Part shown: positions 55,357 to 64,000 of the stretch, one piece after another | Layout of the letters: each line of letters begins with the position of its first letter | Numbering within the stretch: position 1 is the first letter of the stretch | Notes under the pieces: model-generated | The model's input: only the letters and a program-made list of their open reading frames with translations | Told to the model about the DNA's origin: nothing | The model's database searches: none | DNA from: Deltaproteobacteria bacterium | Lineage (GTDB): Bacteria > Desulfobacterota > Binatia > UBA9968 > JAJDTQ01 | Assembly: GCA_028818755.1 (NCBI GenBank) | Contig: JAPPNF010000169.1 | Location: 27,373-91,372 of the forward strand | Direction: 5' to 3' | DNA length: 64,000 bases | Translations under genes and position numbers: made by a program

Positions 55357-56376
55357 ATGCAGTTGGGCATCATCGGTTTGGGAAGGATGGGCGGCAACAT
55401 GGCGCGGCGGCTGATCAAGGCCGGGCACGAGGTGGTGGCCTTCGACAGGCACGCCGACGCGGTCCAGGGGCTGGTGGAGGAGGGTGGCGTGGGCAGCGCT
55501 TCGCTGGAGGAGCTGGTGGCGAAGCTCGAGAAGCCCCGGGCGGTGTGGATGATGGTGCCCGCGGCGGTGGTGGACCGGACCATCGAGTCTTTCGTCCATC
55601 ATCTGGAGAAGGACGACATCCTCATCGACGGCGGCAACTCCTACTACATCGACGACATCCGGCGCGCGAAGGAGCTGACCTCCAAGGGCATCCACTACGT
55701 CGACGTAGGCACCAGCGGCGGCGTCTGGGGCCTGGAGCGCGGATACTGCCAGATGATCGGCGGCGAGACGGATGTGGTGCAGCACCTCGACCCGATATTC
55801 GCGGCGCTGGCGCCCAGCATCGACGAGGCGCCGCGCACGCCGGGGCGGGAACCGGGCAAGGGCACGGCGGAGCATGGCTACCTCCACTGCGGTCCCAACG
55901 GCGCCGGACACTTCGTCAAGATGGTCCACAACGGCATCGAGTACGGCATCATGGCGGCCTACGCCGAGGGCTTCAACATCATGAAGCACGCCAACGTCGG
56001 CAAGCAGGGACACGAGGCCAGCGCCGAGCAGACGCCGCTGAGGGACCCCGAGCACTACCAGTACGACTTCGATCTCGGGGAGGTGGCGGAGCTGTGGCGC
56101 CGCGGCAGCGTGGTGGCGTCGTGGCTGCTGGACCTCACCGCCAACGCGTTCCTGGAGGATCCCGGGCTGGAGCGGTTCGCGGGCCGGGTGTCGGATTCCG
56201 GCGAGGGGCGCTGGACCATCCAGGCCGCGGTGGACGAAGCGGTGCCCGCCCACGTCCTGACCGCCGCCTTGTTCGAGCGTTTCAGCTCCCGCGGCGAGGC
56301 GGACTTCGCCGACAAGCTGCTGTCGGCCATGCGCTTCCAGTTCGGCGGCCACGAGGAGCTGCCCGCCAAGAAATAG
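55357..56376 (+). CDS. gnd: 6-phosphogluconate dehydrogenase (decarboxylating), short form
   Basis: 339 residues, the short bacterial form (usual length is about 470 for the long form). Coenzyme motif [13 protein letters not shown], substrate segment [17 protein letters not shown], and the catalytic Lys/Asn of [13 protein letters not shown] are intact. Start ATG 55357 follows AAGGAGG. Oxidises 6-phosphogluconate to ribulose 5-phosphate, NAD-preferring in many short forms. Followed 15 bases later by pgl, so the two steps after glucose-6-phosphate dehydrogenase are co-expressed; zwf is not in the window. Confidence 0.95.
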   Translation: MQLGIIGLGRMGGNMARRLIKAGHEVVAFDRHADAVQGLVEEGGVGSASLEELVAKLEKPRAVWMMVPAAVVDRTIESFVHHLEKDDILIDGGNSYYIDDIRRAKELTSKGIHYVDVGTSGGVWGLERGYCQMIGGETDVVQHLDPIFAALAPSIDEAPRTPGREPGKGTAEHGYLHCGPNGAGHFVKMVHNGIEYGIMAAYAEGFNIMKHANVGKQGHEASAEQTPLRDPEHYQYDFDLGEVAELWRRGSVVASWLLDLTANAFLEDPGLERFAGRVSDSGEGRWTIQAAVDEAVPAHVLTAALFERFSSRGEADFADKLLSAMRFQFGGHEELPAKK

Positions 56377-56391
56377 CCGTCGGCCGAGCGC

Positions 56392-57093
56392 ATGAATATC
56401 GAGGTTCTTCTCGATGCCGATGCCGTGGCGCGCCGCGCCGCGGCTTTCATAGCCGATGCCGCCCGGACGGCGGTGAGCGCCCGCGGACGGTTCGTGTTCG
56501 CGGTGAGCGGCGGACGGACCCCCTGGATCATGCTGCGGGTGCTTGCGGAGGAAGAGCTCCCGTGGGAGGCGGTAGAAGTCGTGCAGGTGGACGAACGTGT
56601 GGCCCCGGAAGGGCATACCGACCGGAACCTCACCCATTTGCGGGAAAGCCTGCTCGAGCGGGCGCCGCTCAAGCCGGGGCAGATACACGCCATGCCGGTG
56701 GCGGCGGCGGACCTCGACGGCGCCGCGCGAGAATACGGCGACGTGCTCCAGAACCTGACGGCGCCGTCCGGCCGGCTGGATCTCGTTCATCTCGGCCTTG
56801 GCCCGGACGGCCACACCGCGTCTCTGATCCCCGAGGCGCCGGAACTGGAGATCCGCGATGCGCCCGTGGCCGTTACCGGTGTCTACCAGGGACGGTGGCG
56901 CATGACCCTGACCTATCCGGTCCTCGACAACGCGCGCCGGATCCTCTGGGTGGTTACCGGCGATGACAAGCAGGAGATGCTGTTGCGTCTGCGTGACGGC
57001 GATGCCACCATTCCCGCGGGGAGGGTCGCGGCAAACGCCGCGGTAGTGATTGCGGACCGCGCGGCGGCGGCGCTGCTCGGAGGCAGTTCGTAA
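56392..57093 (+). CDS. pgl: 6-phosphogluconolactonase
   Basis: 233 residues. FAVSGGRTPWIML, VVQVDERVAPEGHTDRN and LGLGPDGHTASLIP are the three family motifs; the last holds the catalytic His. It hydrolyses 6-phosphogluconolactone to 6-phosphogluconate. In operon with gnd. Confidence 0.95.
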   Translation: MNIEVLLDADAVARRAAAFIADAARTAVSARGRFVFAVSGGRTPWIMLRVLAEEELPWEAVEVVQVDERVAPEGHTDRNLTHLRESLLERAPLKPGQIHAMPVAAADLDGAAREYGDVLQNLTAPSGRLDLVHLGLGPDGHTASLIPEAPELEIRDAPVAVTGVYQGRWRMTLTYPVLDNARRILWVVTGDDKQEMLLRLRDGDATIPAGRVAANAAVVIADRAAAALLGGSS

Positions 57094-57133
57094 GGTTTCG
57101 GAGAGGGCTCGGCCCCGGCCCTTGGCGTCGCGA

Positions 57134-58531
57134 CTATGCCTTTAGTGCAGCGATCATGTCCTCGGTGCGCGTGAGCTTGACGCGCGGACGCCCGCTCTTC
57201 TTGCCGCGGGAGGTTTCGATGTCGTCGAGCCGGAGCCAGTCCTCGTAGGAAACGTAGTCCGGCTGCCGTTCCCGGACCAGCCGCTCGGCTTCGGCCACGC
57301 CAGGGCGGTCGGGGTCGAGGATCGCACCCGCCTCCAGGTCCTCCAGCATGCGTTCGACGGTTTCCACTGCATCGGGCTTGTTGGTGCCGATGACGCCCGT
57401 AGGTCCGCGCTTGATCCATCCCGAGGCATAGAGGCCCGGCACGGGCTTCCTGCCGTTCCCGGCCAGCACCCGGCCCCTGTCGTTGGGAATGACGCCTTGG
57501 CGGTCGTCGAAGGGGATCTCGGGCAGGGCCACGCCGAGGTAGCCCACGGAGCGGAAGACGATGTCGGCGGGGATGGTTTCGTGCTCGTCGGTCGCACGTG
57601 GCCGCAAGCCGCCGTTGTCGGCGTACAGTTCGTTCTTCACCAGACGGAGGCTGCTTACGCGTCCGTCACCGTTGCCGATGATCTCCGTCGGCGACAGCAG
57701 GAAGCGGATGCTCAACCGGCGTGACTTGCCCGTGGCGGGCCGGCCGGCGTAACTCTGGAGGATTTCGATCTTCCGGACAAGGGCCTTGTCCGCGTGCTCG
57801 TCCACGTACGCCTGGCTGAGGTCATCGAGCCGCGCCTCTTCGGGGAGAATCTCCACGTCGGCGTCGGCCAGCTCGCCCATCTCCTTGATCTCGGGATTGG
57901 TGAACGCGGCCTGGGCCGGGCCCCGGCGGCCGATGAGGTGGACGTTGCGGATCCTGCTTTCGCGTAATGCCTCCAGCGCATAGTCGGCGATATCGGTAAC
58001 CGCCAGTTCCTCGTAGCTCCGGCACAGGATGCGGGCGACGTCGATGGCGACGTTGCCTACGCCGATGACGGCGGCGGATTCACCGCCCAGGTCGAAAAGG
58101 CGGTCCCGGTAGTCCGGATGCCCGTTGTACCACGCGACGAACTCGGTGGCCGCGTGGCTGCCCTGGAGGTCTTCCCCGGGAATGCCGAGGCTGCGGTCGG
58201 TCTGGGCGCCGGTGGTGAAGCAGATCTGGTGGTAGTGGGCCCGGAGGTCGTCCAGGTGGAGGTCGCGGCCGTAGCGCACGTTGCCGTAGAAGCGGAAATT
58301 GGGCTTCCGCGCGTTCCGGTCATAGACCCGTATGACCGACTTGATCTTCTGGTGATCCGGCGCGACGCCGCCGCGCACGAGACCGAACGGGGTCGCCAAC
58401 TCGTCGAACATGTCGATCTCGACGTTCAATCCCGTTTCCTTGAACAGCCGCTCGACGACGTAGAAGCCCGCCGGCCCGGAACCTATGATGGCTACTCGGA
58501 GGGGATTGTCGTCGGTCCCTGGGTTGGGCAT
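57134..58531 (-). CDS. Ferredoxin/adrenodoxin-NADP+ reductase (FprA type)
   Basis: 465 residues. FAD-binding IIGSGPAGFYVVERL at the N-terminus, GLVRGGVAPDHQKIK after it, NADP-binding VIGVGNVAIDVARIL near 155, and the C-terminal GWIKRGPTGVIGTNKPDA are diagnostic of the mitochondrial adrenodoxin-reductase/FprA branch. It moves electrons between NADPH and ferredoxin. The C-terminus ends in a small Lys/Arg-rich extension that is also seen in FprA relatives. No ferredoxin gene is adjacent. Convergent with pgl. Confidence 0.93.
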   Translation of the reverse strand: MPNPGTDDNPLRVAIIGSGPAGFYVVERLFKETGLNVEIDMFDELATPFGLVRGGVAPDHQKIKSVIRVYDRNARKPNFRFYGNVRYGRDLHLDDLRAHYHQICFTTGAQTDRSLGIPGEDLQGSHAATEFVAWYNGHPDYRDRLFDLGGESAAVIGVGNVAIDVARILCRSYEELAVTDIADYALEALRESRIRNVHLIGRRGPAQAAFTNPEIKEMGELADADVEILPEEARLDDLSQAYVDEHADKALVRKIEILQSYAGRPATGKSRRLSIRFLLSPTEIIGNGDGRVSSLRLVKNELYADNGGLRPRATDEHETIPADIVFRSVGYLGVALPEIPFDDRQGVIPNDRGRVLAGNGRKPVPGLYASGWIKRGPTGVIGTNKPDAVETVERMLEDLEAGAILDPDRPGVAEAERLVRERQPDYVSYEDWLRLDDIETSRGKKSGRPRVKLTRTEDMIAALKA

Positions 58532-58706
58532 GAAGGTCTCCCGGAGTCCATGAGGAGCAGCGGCCCCGTCGGTCGGAGCGCGTACCGCTCACATTCTACG
58601 GGATTCGCCGCGCGGTTGCCAGTTTCTCCGTCCGAGTTGCCCGGAAGGGCGCCGGCGCGCGCTCCGTCTTGATGCTTCCCCGGTTCCCATGTTACTGAGC
58701 GCGTTC

Positions 58707-59372
58707 ATGCGTATCATCTTGTTGGGTCCGCCTGGAGCGGGCAAGGGAACGCAAGCGGAGTCCATCGTCACGGCCTTCGGCATACCGCAGATTTCCACGG
58801 GCGACATGCTCCGGGCGGCGGTCAAGGATGGCACCGCGCTGGGGCAGCGGGTGAAGGCGGTGATGGAGTCGGGGGCGCTGGTGTCGGACGAGATCATCGT
58901 GGAGCTCATCAAGGAGCGCATTCGGGACCCGGATTGCCGCGACGGGTTTCTCTTCGACGGCTTCCCGAGGACGCTGGCCCAGGCCGAGGCGTTGCGGGAT
59001 AACGACATCCCGGTCACCCACGTGGTGGAGATCGACGTCCCGCCCGAGGAAGTGATCACGCGGCTCAGCGGCCGGCGCGTGCACGCGGCATCGGGGCGGG
59101 TCTATCACGTGGCGTTCAATCCGCCGAAGACCGAGGGCAAGGACGACGTCACCGGCGAGGATCTCGTTCAGCGGGACGATGACCGGGAGGAGACGGTGCG
59201 CCGGCGGCTGGAAGTCTACGGCGAGCAGACCGCGCCGCTGGTGGACTACTACACCCGGTGGCAGGCCGGGGGCGATCCCGCGGCGCCGCGCTACGTCAGG
59301 GTGTCGGGGCTGGGCCGGGTCGAGGAGGTGCGGGACACGATCCTGGCAAGACTAAAGGAGGAAGCGGCGTGA
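58707..59372 (+). CDS. adk: Adenylate kinase
   Basis: 221 residues from ATG 58707; ATG 58689 would add six residues before the usual start [10 protein letters not shown]-loop [19 protein letters not shown], and the long lid ([14 protein letters not shown]...[14 protein letters not shown]) are intact; the lid has no zinc cysteines. Catalyses ATP + AMP = 2 ADP. Stop overlaps the next gene's GTG start. Confidence 0.95.
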   Translation: MRIILLGPPGAGKGTQAESIVTAFGIPQISTGDMLRAAVKDGTALGQRVKAVMESGALVSDEIIVELIKERIRDPDCRDGFLFDGFPRTLAQAEALRDNDIPVTHVVEIDVPPEEVITRLSGRRVHAASGRVYHVAFNPPKTEGKDDVTGEDLVQRDDDREETVRRRLEVYGEQTAPLVDYYTRWQAGGDPAAPRYVRVSGLGRVEEVRDTILARLKEEAA

Positions 59373-60124
59373 AGCCCGCTCATCGTCGCGTCACCACGGA
59401 CGACTTCGACGCCGTGCTGTTCGACCTGGACGGCGTGCTGACCTCGACGGCCCGGGTCCACTCGGTATGCTGGAAGAGGATGTTCGACGCCTTCCTGGAG
59501 CAGCGCGCGGCTGACGCCGGCGACGCCTTCGTGCCCTTCGACATCGACGCCGACTACAAGCGCTACGTGGACGGCAAGCCCCGCTACGACGGGGTGCGGA
59601 GCTTCCTGGAGTCTCGGGGAATCGAATTGCCCTACGGCGACCCCGCGGACCCGCCGGGGGCGCTGAGCGCGTGCGGGCTGGGCAACCGCAAGGACCGCTT
59701 GTTCAACGAGGTGCTGGCGGCGGAAGGGGCGGAGACGTACGACGGTACCATCCGTTGGGCCAGGGACCTCCGCGCCCGTGGGATGAAGACCGCCGTGGTG
59801 TCATCCAGCAAGAACTGCAAGACGATCATGGAGGCCGCCGGGATCGAGGGCCTTTTCGACGTCAGGATGGACGGGGAGATCGCCCAGCGCCTGAAGATCC
59901 CGGGCAAGCCGGCGCCCGACACCTATCTCAGGGCCGCCGAGGAGCTGGGTGTGAGGCCCGACAGAGCCGTGGTGGTGGAGGATGCCCTTTCCGGGGTCGA
60001 GGCCGGGCGCCGCGGCGGCTTCGGCCTGGTGATCGGAGTGGACCGGCATGGCGACGCGGACGCCCTTCGTGAGAACGGCGCCGATATCGTGGTGACGGAT
60101 CTGGCCGAGATGCTGGACAGCTAG
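59369..60124 (+). CDS. HAD-superfamily phosphatase/beta-phosphoglucomutase-like protein
   Basis: 251 residues from GTG 59369, with AAAGGAGG 8 bases upstream. Motif I is [20 protein letters not shown], motif II VVSSSKN, motif III Lys in GKPAPDTYL and motif [14 protein letters not shown]. The cap carries [21 protein letters not shown], the type in beta-phosphoglucomutases and in the HAD domain fused to mycobacterial trehalases. Coupled to adk by overlapping start and stop. With the GH15 enzyme 4 kb away, a role in trehalose or maltose use is possible. Confidence 0.88.
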   Translation: MKPAHRRVTTDDFDAVLFDLDGVLTSTARVHSVCWKRMFDAFLEQRAADAGDAFVPFDIDADYKRYVDGKPRYDGVRSFLESRGIELPYGDPADPPGALSACGLGNRKDRLFNEVLAAEGAETYDGTIRWARDLRARGMKTAVVSSSKNCKTIMEAAGIEGLFDVRMDGEIAQRLKIPGKPAPDTYLRAAEELGVRPDRAVVVEDALSGVEAGRRGGFGLVIGVDRHGDADALRENGADIVVTDLAEMLDS

Positions 60125-60133
60125 TGTCCTGAG

Positions 60134-63133
60134 TCACCCGGCGTCCGGAAAGAACCTGTCGTAGCAGGCGCGGATGCGCTCGCGCCGTTTCTCGTAGTCC
60201 CGCAGCAGCGCCGCGCCCGGAGACTTGCGGCCGCGTTCCCCGTAGCCGAGCGCCCGGGCAACGGCCCGGAGCTTGTCGGGCTCGCGTTCCAGGACGTGGG
60301 TGTCCTGGTCGCGCTCCAGCCGCAGGCGGTGGCCCAGGCGGCGCAGGAACGTATACCCCTCCACCAGAGTCCGGTAGTCCCGTGCCCCGAGGAAACGCAG
60401 CTCGCGCAGCGCGGCGACCGCGCCGACCGTGTCCCGTTGGCGTAGCGCCGCATGTTCGTGCCCGAAACGCAGTTGCAGCATCTGCACCAGGAACTCCACG
60501 TCGATCAATCCGCCGCGCCCGGTCTTGACGTCGAAACGGGAACCGTCCTCCCGCGCCAGTTCCCGCTCCATGCGCATGCGCAGGCGGTCGATCTCCGCCA
60601 GATCCCCGTCACTGAAGTTTCCCTGGTAGGCGAAGCGTTCGGCGATGGCCTCGGCCTCGGCGCCCAGGGTCGGGTCGCCCGCTACGAAACGCGCGCGGAT
60701 CAGCGCCTGCCGTTCCCATAGCTGGGAGCTGGTCTCGTGATAGCGGCGAAACGCTTCCAGGGACGAGACCAGCGGCCCCGACCGTCCCGACGGCCGCAAC
60801 CGCATGTCGAGTTGGTAGGCGATGCCTTCGGCCGTCGGGGCGGAGAGGTAGGCGATGAGGCGTTGTCCGAACTGCACGTAGTAGTCGTGGACGCTCATCC
60901 CGCCTGCCGGGCCGCCGCCGGTCTCGCTGCCGTCGGCGCTGTCGTAGAGAAAGATGAGATCGAGGTCGGAGTTGTAATCGAGCTGCCGCTCGCCGAGCTT
61001 GCCCATGGCCAGAACGGCGAAGCGTCCGCCTTCCGGTGCGCCGTGGCGGCGGTCCGGTTCGTTTCGGGCCAGCCTCAGGGCCGCTTCGAGACAGGCCTCC
61101 GCGAGATCGCTCAATTGCCGGACGGCTTCGTCGAACTCCAGCTCCCCGCCAAGATCGTGGAGGCCCAGCCGGATGAACTCTTCGATACGGTAACGTCTCA
61201 GCCGGTCGAGCCTTTCCTCGATGTCGTCGGTTTCCTCGATGGATGCGGTGATCTCGGCCAGCATCTCCGCCCGGGTCTTGGCTACGCGGGTGAGGTCCGC
61301 CCGGATCAGGGAGTCCAGCAACTCTGGCCGGTTCACGAACAACACGGACAGGAAGCGGCTGTTGGCGAACAGGTCGATGAGCAGGCGCGTGGTTTTGGGA
61401 TTCTCGGCCAGAAGAGACAGAAACCCGGTACGGGCGCCGATGCGGCGGCCGAACTCGGCCATGTGGTGCAGCGCCTGCTGCGGCTCCGCCGATTCCAGCA
61501 TGGTCTTGATCAAGGCGGGCATGAGATCGCGCATGACCTTGACCCGCCTGGGACTGGGGGGCGTGGTGAGACTGCCGTCCCGTACCGCGAGAAGGTCTCT
61601 GTACGCCTTTTCCGGCTCCGGGAAGCCGCGTTCCCGGAGAGCTTCGACCACCCATTCCTCCCGCTCCAGGTCCTGCCAGACCTCCGCCGCGAGGTCGTTT
61701 CCGTGGGCGGAGATCTCTTTCCGTGCGCTGTAGAAGAGCCGGTCGAACGATGCGTGGACCACCTCGGTCTGCGCCCGGTAGTCCGTCCAGAAGGCCTCGG
61801 TTTCTCCGCCGGGTTCGTCGACGTAGCCCAACCGTCGCGCCAGGGCGCGCTGCCGGTCCGTGGTAGGGGGAATCTCGTGGGACTGGGCGTGCGCGAAGAC
61901 CTGGATCTTGTGCTCCACGTTGCGCAGGAACCGGTAGGCCGCGCTCAGCGCCTTGCTCTCCGCCGCCGGGATGTAACCGCACCGCGCCAGCGCCGCCAGC
62001 GCCTCGAGGGTGTTCTCTTTCCGAATGCGGGGGTCGTAACCGCCGTTCACCAGTTGCAGCGCCTGGGTAAAGAACTCCACTTCGCGGATGCCGCCGTGCC
62101 CGAGCTTGAGGTTCCGCTCCCGGCCGTCCTCGCCGGCGAGATGTTGCCGTTCGATACGCGCCTTCATGTCACGCAGCTCTTCCACCGTGGAAAAGTCCAG
62201 GTAGCGGCGGTAGACGAAGGGTTTGACGCCTTCGAGAAACTCCTCGCCCAATTTCTTGTCGCCGGCCACGGGTCTGGCCTTGATCAGCGCCGAACGCTCC
62301 CAGGCGAGGCCCCAGGATTCGTAGTAGAACAGGGCCGCCGCGAGGGGTTGGGCAATGGGCCCCTGACTGCCCATGGGACGGAGTCGCAGGTCCGTGCGGA
62401 ACACCAGCCCGTCTTCGGTAATCTCGCCCATGGCGTGGGTCAGCCGTTCCGCGAGCCGGCTGAAGAACTCCAGGGGCGGCATGGCGCGGCGGCTTCCCGG
62501 CTCGTCGGTTTCGTACAGGTAGATGAGGTCGATGTCGGAGCTGAAGTTGAGCTCCCGGCCGCCCAGCTTGCCCATCCCGAGGACGACGAAACGGTTGTCC
62601 CGCGACTTGCCGGGGAACCGGACCCGGCCGTGCTGCCGTTCCAGATCGGCGCGGCAGAACCGGTAAGCCGCCTCCAGAGCGAAGTCGGCCAACGTCGTCA
62701 GCTCCCCCATGGTTTCTTCCACCGGAGCCAGCGCGCCGAGGTCGCGGGCGCCGATGCGCAGGAACTCCCGCCGTTTGTGGCGCCGCAGCCTGCGGTAGAA
62801 CTGCGCCGGCGCTTCCTCCCCGGCGCCGGCGCCGAACTCCGCCGCGTGTTGCGTAGCCGTCCTGGGTCCCGTGCTGACCGAGCGGATGAAGGTCTCGCCC
62901 CAGGAATCTTCCTCGCCGATCAGGATATCGCCCAGGTAGGCGCTGCCGCCCAGGAGCTGCAGCAGGATCCGGAGATCCGCCGGCGCCAGGCTTGCCAACG
63001 GCGCGCTGCCACCGGATTCCACGAGCCGGCCGAGTTGGACCAGGGCGGTGTCGGGCGACGGGGCCGACCGCGCCACGCGTTTCAGCCGGCGTGTGTCGGA
63101 GGGTGAGAATCCTGTCAGGTTGCGCCCGCTCAT
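60134..63133 (-). CDS. glnE: Glutamate-ammonia-ligase adenylyltransferase/deadenylylase
   Basis: 999 residues, full length for the bifunctional GlnE. Two nucleotidyltransferase sites are seen: N-terminal GMGKLGGRELNFSSDIDLIYLY (deadenylylase, near residue 190) and C-terminal AMGKLGERQLDYNSDLDLIFLY (adenylylase, near 710). Helical linker regions follow each. It attaches and removes AMP on glutamine synthetase under control of PII proteins. Not adjacent to glnA or glnD. Divergent from the hibernation factor gene. Confidence 0.95.
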   Translation of the reverse strand: MSGRNLTGFSPSDTRRLKRVARSAPSPDTALVQLGRLVESGGSAPLASLAPADLRILLQLLGGSAYLGDILIGEEDSWGETFIRSVSTGPRTATQHAAEFGAGAGEEAPAQFYRRLRRHKRREFLRIGARDLGALAPVEETMGELTTLADFALEAAYRFCRADLERQHGRVRFPGKSRDNRFVVLGMGKLGGRELNFSSDIDLIYLYETDEPGSRRAMPPLEFFSRLAERLTHAMGEITEDGLVFRTDLRLRPMGSQGPIAQPLAAALFYYESWGLAWERSALIKARPVAGDKKLGEEFLEGVKPFVYRRYLDFSTVEELRDMKARIERQHLAGEDGRERNLKLGHGGIREVEFFTQALQLVNGGYDPRIRKENTLEALAALARCGYIPAAESKALSAAYRFLRNVEHKIQVFAHAQSHEIPPTTDRQRALARRLGYVDEPGGETEAFWTDYRAQTEVVHASFDRLFYSARKEISAHGNDLAAEVWQDLEREEWVVEALRERGFPEPEKAYRDLLAVRDGSLTTPPSPRRVKVMRDLMPALIKTMLESAEPQQALHHMAEFGRRIGARTGFLSLLAENPKTTRLLIDLFANSRFLSVLFVNRPELLDSLIRADLTRVAKTRAEMLAEITASIEETDDIEERLDRLRRYRIEEFIRLGLHDLGGELEFDEAVRQLSDLAEACLEAALRLARNEPDRRHGAPEGGRFAVLAMGKLGERQLDYNSDLDLIFLYDSADGSETGGGPAGGMSVHDYYVQFGQRLIAYLSAPTAEGIAYQLDMRLRPSGRSGPLVSSLEAFRRYHETSSQLWERQALIRARFVAGDPTLGAEAEAIAERFAYQGNFSDGDLAEIDRLRMRMERELAREDGSRFDVKTGRGGLIDVEFLVQMLQLRFGHEHAALRQRDTVGAVAALRELRFLGARDYRTLVEGYTFLRRLGHRLRLERDQDTHVLEREPDKLRAVARALGYGERGRKSPGAALLRDYEKRRERIRACYDRFFPDAG

Positions 63134-63186
63134 GGGGATGTTCGCCCGCGGAGGCCAGGTTTCGATGGGGCCGGCCGTGAGGTAAT

Positions 63187-63214
63187 TTGACGCAGTATCG
63201 CCGAAGATTATAAA
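63187..63214 (+). promoter_or_regulatory. Sigma70-type promoter for the hibernation-factor gene
   Basis: TTGACG at 63187-63192 and TATAAA at 63209-63214, 16 bp apart, about 30 bp before the start codon and next to an A-rich stretch. Confidence 0.6.
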
Positions 63215-63244
63215 AAGGAAAAGAGATCAGAAAGGGAGGGGGCG

Positions 63245-63799
63245 ATGAAACTCGAACTGCAAGTGACCTTCCGCGACGTGGAACCCTCTCGCGGTATCGA
63301 GCAGGCCATTCGCGACAAGGCCGCCAAGCTCGATCGCTTTTATGACCGGATCACGGGTTGCCGGGTGGTGGTGGCCGCGCCGCACCGTCACCATCACAAG
63401 GGCAGGCTCTACAATGTCCGAATCGATCTGACAGTGCCCGGCGGAGAGCTGGTGGTGAACCGGGACAGCAGCCAGGCGGCGGCGCACCATGACATCCACG
63501 TGGCCATCCGCGACGCATTCGACGCGGCCAGACGCCGCGTCCAGGACTACGCGCGGCGCCGGCGCGGCGAGGTGAAGACCCATGCCGGGGAGCCCACGGC
63601 CCGGGTGAGCAAGCTGTTCTCCGCCAAGGGCTACGGTTTCATCGAGACCAGCGACGGCCGGGAGATCTACTTTCACGAGAACAGCGTCGTGGAGGGGTTC
63701 GAGCGCCTTTCGCTGGGCGCGCGGGTGCACTTCACCGAGGAGGAGGGCCAGCAGGGTCCGCAGGCCAGCACGGTGCGTCTGGCGCACGGCTCCGTTTGA
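63245..63799 (+). CDS. Ribosome hibernation factor (HPF/RaiA) fused to a cold-shock domain
   Basis: 184 residues. Residues about 1-110 are the S30AE domain (LQVTFRDVEPSRGIEQAIRDKAAKLDRFY), which binds the 30S decoding site. Residues about 118-182 form a cold-shock domain (KLFSAKGYGFIETSDGREIYFHENS) with an RNA-binding RNP-1-like GYGFIE. The fusion would tie ribosome parking to RNA binding. Start ATG 63245 preceded by GGGAGGGGG. It is followed by a strong terminator. Confidence 0.92.
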   Translation: MKLELQVTFRDVEPSRGIEQAIRDKAAKLDRFYDRITGCRVVVAAPHRHHHKGRLYNVRIDLTVPGGELVVNRDSSQAAAHHDIHVAIRDAFDAARRRVQDYARRRRGEVKTHAGEPTARVSKLFSAKGYGFIETSDGREIYFHENSVVEGFERLSLGARVHFTEEEGQQGPQASTVRLAHGSV

Positions 63800-63841
63800 C
63801 ACGGGTCACGACACCTGCCGGCGCTCTCGTTCCCGGACAAA

Positions 63842-63872
63842 AAAAAGGGCCGTCGACTCGACGGCCCTTTTT
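63842..63872. terminator. Strong rho-independent terminator, possibly bidirectional
   Basis: GGGCCGTCGA and TCGACGGCCC (63847-63867) pair around one base, flanked by an A run on the left and TTTTT on the right, so it can end transcripts from both strands. 40 bases after the hibernation-factor stop. Confidence 0.93.
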
Positions 63873-64000
63873 CGTGTAGCGTGGCTCTCCGCCCTTGCGC
63901 CAAAGGCTAGTGTCCTGTCCCACGTAATTCTTTACCAATCTGCTGGTCTTTCTTGTCGTCGGCTGCGTTGCTCTTCCTCGCGTGGTGCCCGCCACTGCTC
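63873..64000. other. No gene seen at right edge
   Basis: No coding frame with homology is seen here. The segment begins CTAGTGTCCTG (63907-63917), which also occurs at 60121-60131 after the HAD gene; the meaning of this shared 11-mer is unclear. A gene could begin beyond the window. Confidence 0.4.

Noticed and set aside
60737..63106. 789-codon plus-strand frame opposite glnE
   Set aside because: The minus strand encodes a full-length GlnE with both catalytic motifs, so this is an antisense shadow.

Overview
High-GC bacterial DNA with dense operons, many acyl-CoA/CoA-transferase genes, orphan tripartite-tricarboxylate (TTT) receptors and amidohydrolases. A type I polyketide synthase (PKS), the glnE stringency-control gene and several families of palindromic intergenic repeats are also present. 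This mix suggests an uncultured, metabolically versatile bacterium of the Tectomicrobia/Entotheonella, Desulfobacterota or Proteobacteria type. No rRNA, tRNA or phylogenetic marker strong enough to settle this was seen.

Layout. (1) 1-10.4 kb: the 3' part of a highly reducing, C-methylating type I PKS (AT-DH-MT-ER-KR-ACP followed by KS and a degenerate AT), cut by one in-frame amber codon. A discrete acyl carrier protein behind its own promoter, an alpha/beta hydrolase and a ClpP protease follow. (2) 10.5-15 kb, minus strand: RodZ-like protein, threonine aldolase and FAD oxidoreductase in one operon, then a secreted DUF3179 protein whose reading frame contains an in-frame UGA exactly at the first Cys of the family's CPLC motif. 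A bacterial SECIS-like hairpin follows it directly, so it is a candidate new selenoprotein. (3) 15-18.5 kb, minus: SDR, aminotransferase, aldo/keto reductase, FmdB zinc ribbon. (4) 18.7-22.3 kb: acyl-CoA dehydrogenase coupled to two family III CoA-transferases. (5) 22.4-30.4 kb: methyltransferase and threonine dehydratase-like enzyme, ornithine cyclodeaminase-like enzyme, a MazE-like protein, a DUF4143-type ATPase, a radical SAM protein with a CX8CX2C cluster motif, and an amidohydrolase. (6) 30.5-43.9 kb: thiolase/DUF35 pair, two TTT receptors, CoA-transferase, citrate synthase, a fused double CoA-transferase, enoyl-CoA hydratase, a thiamine-pyrophosphate enzyme and an N-acyl-D-amino-acid deacylase. 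This looks like acyl-CoA catabolism of imported carboxylic acids. (7) 44-48 kb: VapBC-type toxin-antitoxin pair, two more TTT receptors, an amidohydrolase. (8) 48.2-53.2 kb: an iron/aminophosphonate-type ABC importer with an ornithine cyclodeaminase-like gene. (9) 53.3-64 kb: GH15 glucoamylase/trehalase, 6-phosphogluconate dehydrogenase, 6-phosphogluconolactonase, ferredoxin-NADP reductase, adenylate kinase, HAD phosphatase/mutase, glnE, and a ribosome-hibernation/cold-shock fusion ending in a clear terminator.

Most interesting points: the putative Sec-containing DUF3179 protein; the PKS whose last module has lost AT catalysis (Ser to Asp and a ~73-residue deletion) and is split by a TGG-to-TAG change; ClpP beside the PKS as a possible self-resistance copy; the unusual radical SAM protein; and the perfect 41-49 bp inverted repeats between genes. 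No intergenic gap in the window exceeds 300 bases.
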